From positions 480,001-544,000 of the forward strand of contig JAKOGI010000336.1 of the NCBI GenBank assembly GCA_029747015.1: a DNA stretch of 64,000 nucleotides, given 5' to 3'. Below the pieces are notes generated by a model. The model saw only the letters and a list, made by a program, of their open reading frames with translations, did no database searches and had not been told where the DNA came from. Shown piece by piece: positions 58,278 to 64,000 of this stretch. The translations under genes and the position numbers were made by a program. The DNA comes from Carnegiea gigantea (Eukaryota > Streptophyta > Magnoliopsida > Caryophyllales > Cactaceae). Numbering within the stretch: position 1 is the stretch's first letter; every line of letters starts with the position of its first letter.

Positions 58278-60776
58278 TGTAATAGCCTAACCCTAAAATT
58301 ATTTAATTATGTTTATTTATTTAGTTACCTCATGTTCATAATTTTTTTCCTCATATTTATTTATCGCATCTATTCACCGCGGTGGAAAATGTTTATTTGG
58401 GCCCTCACTTGGCAATTCGGATTTTATTTGTTTATTTAATTGATTAACGAAAACTTTGGAAGAATTGATAGTAGGCCCTAACAAGTTTAATATAAGTAAT
58501 TTATTTTGTTTTCCGTAATATTACAAAGATTTAATTTTAAATTTTGTAAAAACGTCATCGTTACGAAGCGTTTTATTCACGAACCCAACTTATTTCGGCC
58601 GTTTTGAAGCTCAATAAGTTTGCTTATTAATCTAACTAATTATCATGATTATGCTTAACCATGGTTAAGTCAAAAAGGTTACTTTACTAGTTAAAAACTC
58701 AGCTAAGAGAGTTAGATTAGTTAACAAAACACAACTTAATCCAAAACTTCATTTTCTCTCTCCTCTTTCTCTCCCCCCACGACAACAGCTCTAGTAGTTT
58801 TTGGGTGCTTTTCTAGCTAGTTTTTCGGCCAACCCTGGGGGTTTCTGACCCCCCCAACATCCTAGTACCTCAAGCTACCATCCTCTATCATCAAAACTAC
58901 TAAACATTACCACCATCTCTACTTATCTTCGAGCAAAGTGAGTAATCTTGAAACTTAATCTTGTTGGTTTTGCGTTTTACTTTAGTTTTGATTCCTCTTT
59001 TGATGTTTGTGATCTTTGATCATGATGTTTTGATAAGAAATAAGAGTTATTTTGATGTTGATCATGGTGGAGTTGAGGTTGGATCATGCTAGGGTTAGGG
59101 TTGGTGTCAATCATGCAAGCTTGATGTTAAAGTGTTGGATTTTGATTGCTTTATCTTTAATTTGGTCATCTTCTAATCTATTGGTGTTTATGATGATGTT
59201 TTTGGTGATTTCAAATGAGTTGGAGTGAGTCCAAGTTGGCCATAAACTTGGGTTTTGGCAAATAAGGTATGGTTTGGATTAAACTACCTTTAAGCTTGGT
59301 TTATGTGTGTATTTGACGGGAAAGTGCTCTTTTTGGATATGATTATGAAGTGAATTTGAGTGTGGTGATTTCGTATGCTGTTGGGATGGACCAAAGTTTG
59401 TTTATATACTTTTAAGGAATGGTTTAAGTTGAGAATTTGTGTAAAAAAGAGAGGTAAATGCTAAAACAGTGAGAGCTGAAAATTTTAAGAAAATAGGACA
59501 GAGTTCACGATTAAATTGGTAATGATCGGCCCATTGGAAAATTATGATTTTTGGTGGATAGATAGTTCAGTGTGTTAGCTTCCAAATGCCTTTTAAATCT
59601 CCTTAATCCGAGGTCTGTGGAACAAGTTATGGTCAGTTTACCAAAACTATACAGAATGGATCAAAACTAACATGCTTGTATTATAGGCTCATTTTGGAAA
59701 TTCTATTGTGGGAATCAAAGCTTGGTTTCTAAATTAAAGATTTTTGGCACTTCCTAAACTTTCTATATTGGGTTTTGAGTATCAGAGGTCAGATGATTAA
59801 ATTATAAGTTAATCTTTCTATGCCTCTGTTATGCTTTTACTTTTCTTTTACTAAATTATTAGGTATGAAATAAATATTTATGCTAACCGTATGCTCCTCT
59901 AACGAAAATTTTGTACAGAATCAAGGCTTAATCTATCATTCCTTTCACTTTTGTGCATAATATTATTTTTCATTGTCTGTATCTTTAGAAATCAGTACGT
60001 ATTTATCAAAATTATATTGTTTTGATAAGTACATCAATGAATCAGTTTAATCAATGATTTATCACATAATTAGTGCACCCATCAATTATCAGTTACAAGG
60101 TATAACCCTTCAGTTACCCGCGTGGCTTCAGGCCAGATCCCGATCGGCTTGGCAAGTGTACACCTATCTTCAGATCGTAACAGTTACTAGGGGTTCACTA
60201 TCAGATAATAATTTATCTCATTCCCTGCGCTTAATTAAAAATGAATTGCAATACGGGTCCAACCAGTTTTTTTTTTCATGAATGTTTAACAATATAGGAA
60301 TGCATATACTAAGCTTCGGCTCACAGTTCGAAACATTTTCATGTTTTGTTTTAGGAAAGTATTCAGTGAATCGCCCTCAGGCGGGCAGGACCGCTGAAGA
60401 TGATAAGTGAGCCGAGAAGTCTATGTAGAATGGTGGTGTATTATCATGGAGATGTTATAACACCGTATTGTGATATAGTTTGGTGTTGAGATTGTACATT
60501 TAATCAAAATTCTATATTTTGGTGTAATCCTTGAGATGTTTGAATGGTTTTGACGTTAGAATAATTTCTACATTTGTCTAAATGATCTGATGGGTTGTGG
60601 TGGTGTGAATGCCTTTGATGGTAAGAATTGATTATTATGGATAAGTTTATCATATACAAGCAAAGCCTTGTCCTTGTTGGACGGCAGTAATGCCAAATCA
60701 TTTGGGTTATAATTCCTAATTGGGAAACTAATGAAAGAAATGCAAATAATGATTTGCTTACATTTGGGGCGTTACA
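58278..60776 (+). repeat. 3' LTR of the Tekay element
   Basis: TGTAATAGCCTAACCC to GGGGCGTTACA, 2499 bp, co-linear with the 5' LTR. It has small deletions (for example around 59780 and 59960, and one of about 30 bp near 60210) and many transitions. It also carries the exon-like stretch and GTGAGTAATC. Confidence 0.92.
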
Positions 60777-62045
60777 CCACAAGGGCCCGCTCGAGAGGAG
60801 ACAAGAACCCTATGTCAGATCCCCAGGGGTATCGCGAGGTACTCTAGCGGACGCATATGAGGTTCAACACATATCAGAAAGCTCAAGGGCCACACGTTGG
60901 TTAGTAGGGCTGAGACCGTCCCACATAAGGACGTACGTTACTATGGATGCCCTGAGGACTTTCATGGCAAGCATGATAGATATCCTATTACAGCAAGTCA
61001 CCGATCAGGTGAAAAAGGCCACGGAAGGGATGAGTTCTTTTAGGGAATCCCTTGCCCTCGATGGTGAGGAGTATGGTGAGAAGCCTGTCCCCCACCGGGA
61101 TGCACGCCCTTTATATAGCGCATGAAGACTTGACATTCTTAAAAACGACTTCAACACCATATGTCACGTACTCTCAACGATCGGCATGGTTTAAAGAGCA
61201 AGAGTAGACCTCACGCCCCGAGGCGCTACACCCTAAGGGGAGTGAAAGCTCTCCCGAGCAGACAGGAAGTACCATTGGGGTCGGTCAATTACGAGGGATC
61301 GAACCCGCAGTCCATCAGCATATGGATAAGGCTTAGCGTGGACTAGTTGCCGTTGGCACAGCCCGACCCAAAGTAGCACATGTCTCAAAAGTCCCTCCCT
61401 GGTAGAGGTGGTTTTGAAGCCACCCAATCCTTTCAAGCTGTCAAGAAACGTCACACGTCCCAGAGCCACTCCATTTCTGATGCCTTTCAGTGAGGAAGTT
61501 ATGAATTCGCCCAGGATACGAAAGGTCAAGATGCCAAACTTGGAGCTATGTGACGGGCCGATAGACCCAGAAGAACACCTGGGAGTATAATCGGACCAAA
61601 TGTACATTTAAGACATGGACAACGCAGCTTATTGCAGGTTTTTCCTGGCCACCTTGAAAGGGGTAGCCCAAAAATGGTTCGGTGGCCCACCTCCTGGGGT
61701 GCTTACATGCTTCCAAGAGTTATACGACTGGTTTGCGAGCTAGTTCATTGCTAGCCACAAAGAAAGGCGAATAAGCATCCATTTGTCCAAAATCAAATAA
61801 GCCCCGAATGAGTCATTGTCTGAGTGTGTGAGAAAATTCCATCCGGAGGCTGTCCAATTCCCAGACCTAGAGGAGGGAGTGGCTTACACTTCCTTCCTCA
61901 ATAATCTTAAAGAACGGGCAATTTAAGTTCTCCCTAGCAAAGAAAAAATGAACTTCATTAGCTAAGGCCTTTAAAAATGCCGCCGACTTCATATGTGCTA
62001 CCGAAATCTACATGGAAGTGTTCAACCAGAAATTGAGTTAATTTA
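60777..62045 (+). pseudogene. Tat-lineage Gag remnant (leader resumed, then Gag)
   Basis: The first part carries MDALRTFMASMIDILLQQ. The Gag core at 61490-61920 reads SPRIRKVKMPNLELCDGPID, MDNAAYCRFFLATLKGVAQK, WFGGPPPGVLTCFQELYDWF, HLSKIK, ESLSECVRKFHPEAVQF, typical of Tat/Ogre-type Gag (FATTLKGAA...WF, LY..F...FI, ESL...V.RF). In-frame stops at about 61588, 61609, 61741 and 61798 mostly suit CAA/CAG changes. The element ends near 62045; protease and polymerase are not in the window. It belongs with the LTR at 43486-44119, from which it was separated by two insertions. Confidence 0.75.
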
Positions 62046-62293
62046 TACCCTTTATTATCAATTATTTGCTCTAAAATAAATTATTAAATTAGGATTTTAA
62101 TATTATTTTATTTATTTTGTAGGAATTGAAACACTTGAGGAAATAAATAAATAATGTTCAACTGAAGCTTTGGATCAAGTGGAGAAGAAGAAGAAAAATG
62201 AAGAAAAGTAGGCCTAGCAGACTGAAGCCTAGTCAAGCGCACGGCCCAACCCATTCCACATCTCCCTTCTTTCTCCCCTTTCTCCAGGCTCTC
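62046..62293. other. Unassigned AT-rich then C/T-rich stretch
   Basis: No gene. It may be part of another LTR element. It ends TCTCCAGGCTCTC and continues after the solo LTR at 63655 with CTCCCTCTCTCG. Confidence 0.3.
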
Positions 62294-63654
62294 TGATGAA
62301 TGTCACATTTTTATAGAATTTCATGAGTGTTTTGGCATCATTTTAGGGGATCAGAGTGCTTGATTGTGTCATTTTATGCCACTTTTCTGTTTTACGCTCG
62401 AGTTTGGTATTGTTGATAGTATTTTCAAGAAATTGGCTAAGAGAACCCAAGTATGTCATGAAAATCAATGAAGAATTATGCAAGGAGGTAAGAGCCCACA
62501 ACAATTGATTAAAAAAATCTGTAAGAGACATGGTTTACCCGGGTATATATCAGGGTAACCCGGGATAGCATACACAGTCAACCCGGGTTGACCAGATTTT
62601 ACAGAATCAATAGGGCAAAGCGATTAGAGGGTACCATGGTCTGACCATGGTGGGGACCACAGTCCGTGGTGGTTCTCACGGGTTGACCATGGTGGCCCCT
62701 ATTCCCCCGACATCCTCGGTTTCCTTGCAGCTGTTCCGCTTCCAGATGTTTTGATGTTCGGTTGATACGTTTTTTTCCATGATAAAAGCCCTACTTTTAG
62801 CCATCATTCATCCTATTCCATTCAATTCCACCATCTAGTTAGGAATAGACTCCATTTTTTAGAGTGAGGGAGAGCAAGTAGAAGAGGGAGATTCGCGAGG
62901 AAGAGGGATCATGTTTGCAACTCGAAATGTTCAAGCACGCATTCGGGCTGAGCAATTCTTTTCCTTCTCTTCTTTTTTCTCCATTAGATTTATTACTTTC
63001 TATATTGATTGATTAGATTATGTAATTCATGTTAATTTGTAGTTTTAGTTCTTCGGATTGATGTTGAACTTGCATTTGCCTGTGTTCTTGAATTGATTGT
63101 TTAGTGCGCTTTTGAATTATTGGGCTTCATTTCATTAAGTCTAGAGTTTGAATTGTTTGTAAGAAGTTTGATCACTTTCTTGCTTGTATTAGATACTGGG
63201 TGAAGTACTGAAAGGTGAAATCTGATGTCCGAATCACCAGATTCGACTTGATTGTCTGATGTCTTGAGAAAGAATTATCAATCAAGAGACCTAGAATGAT
63301 AATCGTGTGCCTAAGGAACCTAGACTAATCGAGAATCCATGAGAATTAATGATTTATTTGATTTGGGTATTTCACTTTACCTTGAAAGAGGGTTGTGATA
63401 TCTCGATTATCCGTCTTGAAATTTCCTAATTAAAGAGAAAGTGCTTGATCGATTCTTGAATCGGGTAATAGATTGGTTGACTTAATTTCTTGAATATTTA
63501 TCTATTAGATTATATAGTAGATTAGTTTAATTTCAATCTCACATGTTAATTTGTTTAACCTATCTTAAGAGAGTATAATCTAATAGCTTGACCTAGTCTT
63601 TGTGGGATCGACCTTGATTTGCTACTATGCTACTGTGCGCTAATGGCCCTATCA
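62294..63654 (+). repeat. Family-C solo LTR (C3)
   Basis: TGATGAATGTCACATTTT to GGCCCTATCA, 1361 bp. Pentamers CTCTC (62289-62293) and CTCCC (63655-63659) flank it, matching at 4 of 5. TATA-like GATAAAAGCCC near 62780, palindromic ACCATGG / CCGTGGTGG boxes at 62630-62700, GTGAAGTACTGAAAGG near 63202. It arose by LTR-LTR recombination deleting the internal region. Confidence 0.8.
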
Positions 63655-64000
63655 CTCCCTCTCTCGTCTCCTTTGTTCCGCGGCCTAGCAGTGCCTGAAA
63701 CCCAAACAGCCCTCTTCACTTATTCGGCCACGCAACCCTCACATGATGCCCTATTTTCCCGCACCCTCCTCCTTCTTAGTTCTCTTTCTTCCTGCATTCA
63801 CTATTTCAAACTACAGCCTAGAAAAGAGATCCTCATGTTGTGGTAACATCTTCCTGTAATGAAATCAGTTGATCCAATGTAGCGTCTTCCAGCAAGATCA
63901 ACTTATGATATAGGAGATGGCATTTGAAGTGTATAAATTCATTATAAAGTCGCTTTGCATAAGAGAACTTCATCCCTTGAAATTAAATTAAATTACACCA
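63655..64000. other. No gene recognised
   Basis: C/T-rich at first, then AT-rich. A 75-codon frame at 63619-63846 starts inside the LTR and has no recognisable domain. Confidence 0.3.

Larger units (their letters stand above)
49933..60776 (+). mobile_element. Complete Tekay-lineage Ty3/gypsy element
   Basis: LTR, tRNA-Met primer site, extra ORF, gag, protease, RT-RNase H, integrase with chromodomain, PPT and LTR occur in the order expected of Tekay chromoviruses; 10,844 bp. Flanking pentamers CTACA (49928-49932) and CCACA (60777-60781) differ by one transition and are read as the target duplication. The target was the Tat leader, 11 bp from the C2 insertion. All reading frames are broken. 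Confidence 0.9.

Noticed and set aside
61233..61607. 124-codon minus-strand ORF
   Set aside because: It overlaps the Tat gag reading on the plus strand, which has family motifs; the minus frame has none.

Overview
This window is transposon-packed plant nuclear heterochromatin. I find no intact host gene and no rRNA, tRNA or CRISPR array. The element types (plant-type Athila, Tat and chromodomain-bearing Tekay Ty3/gypsy elements, hAT transposons, a LINE), the AT-rich spacers, and the tRNA primer-binding sites all point to a flowering plant. The species cannot be told from this sequence. Nearly every coding region is a pseudogene full of stops, and many of those stops read as C-to-T or G-to-A changes of CAA, CAG, CGA or TGG. 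That is the footprint expected of long-methylated, silenced DNA.

Layout, left to right. (1) 183-2915 (+) is a decayed hAT transposase gene, itself split by a 568-bp hAT-type non-autonomous element. (2) 2916-6742 (-) is a composite: LTR and integrase end of a chromovirus-like Ty3/gypsy element, abutting gag, primer site and 5' LTR of an Athila element (copy A1). (3) 6743-12064 holds fragments of further LTR elements: an inverted repeat pair, a direct LTR-like pair with a tRNA-Met-type primer site, a GC-rich 741-bp hAT-type element, and a (GT)n tract. (4) 12065-17150 (+) is a truncated copy (C1) of a non-autonomous Athila-related family, here called family C, with another family-C solo LTR inside it. 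(5) 19378-30964 (+) is a long Athila element (A2) with 5' LTR, gag, protease, RT-RNase H, integrase, ATHILA/env-like ORF and a truncated 3' LTR, which butts against a tetratricopeptide-repeat (TPR) pseudogene fragment. (6) 31544-37257 has no recognisable gene. (7) 37258-42020 looks like one very large LTR (about 4.8 kb, read on the minus strand) with a 60-bp minisatellite and a cluster of hairpin repeats. (8) 42270-43310 (-) is a LINE fragment. (9) 43486-62045 (+) is a Tat-lineage element whose leader was interrupted by a complete family-C element (C2, minus, 44169-49921) and, 11 bp away, a complete Tekay element (49933-60776, plus). (10) 62294-63654 is a family-C solo LTR with a near-perfect target duplication.

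The most interesting item is family C. Its members have LTRs of about 1.2-1.36 kb and an Athila-type primer site. Their 3' non-coding region is related to that of Athila, and they carry a single ORF of roughly 350 codons. That ORF has a CX2CX4HX4C zinc-knuckle position (decayed differently in each copy) and a hydrophobic stretch near its C terminus. Also notable are an extra 241-codon acidic-tailed ORF between primer site and gag in the Tekay element, and shared palindromic LTR boxes across the Athila and C families.
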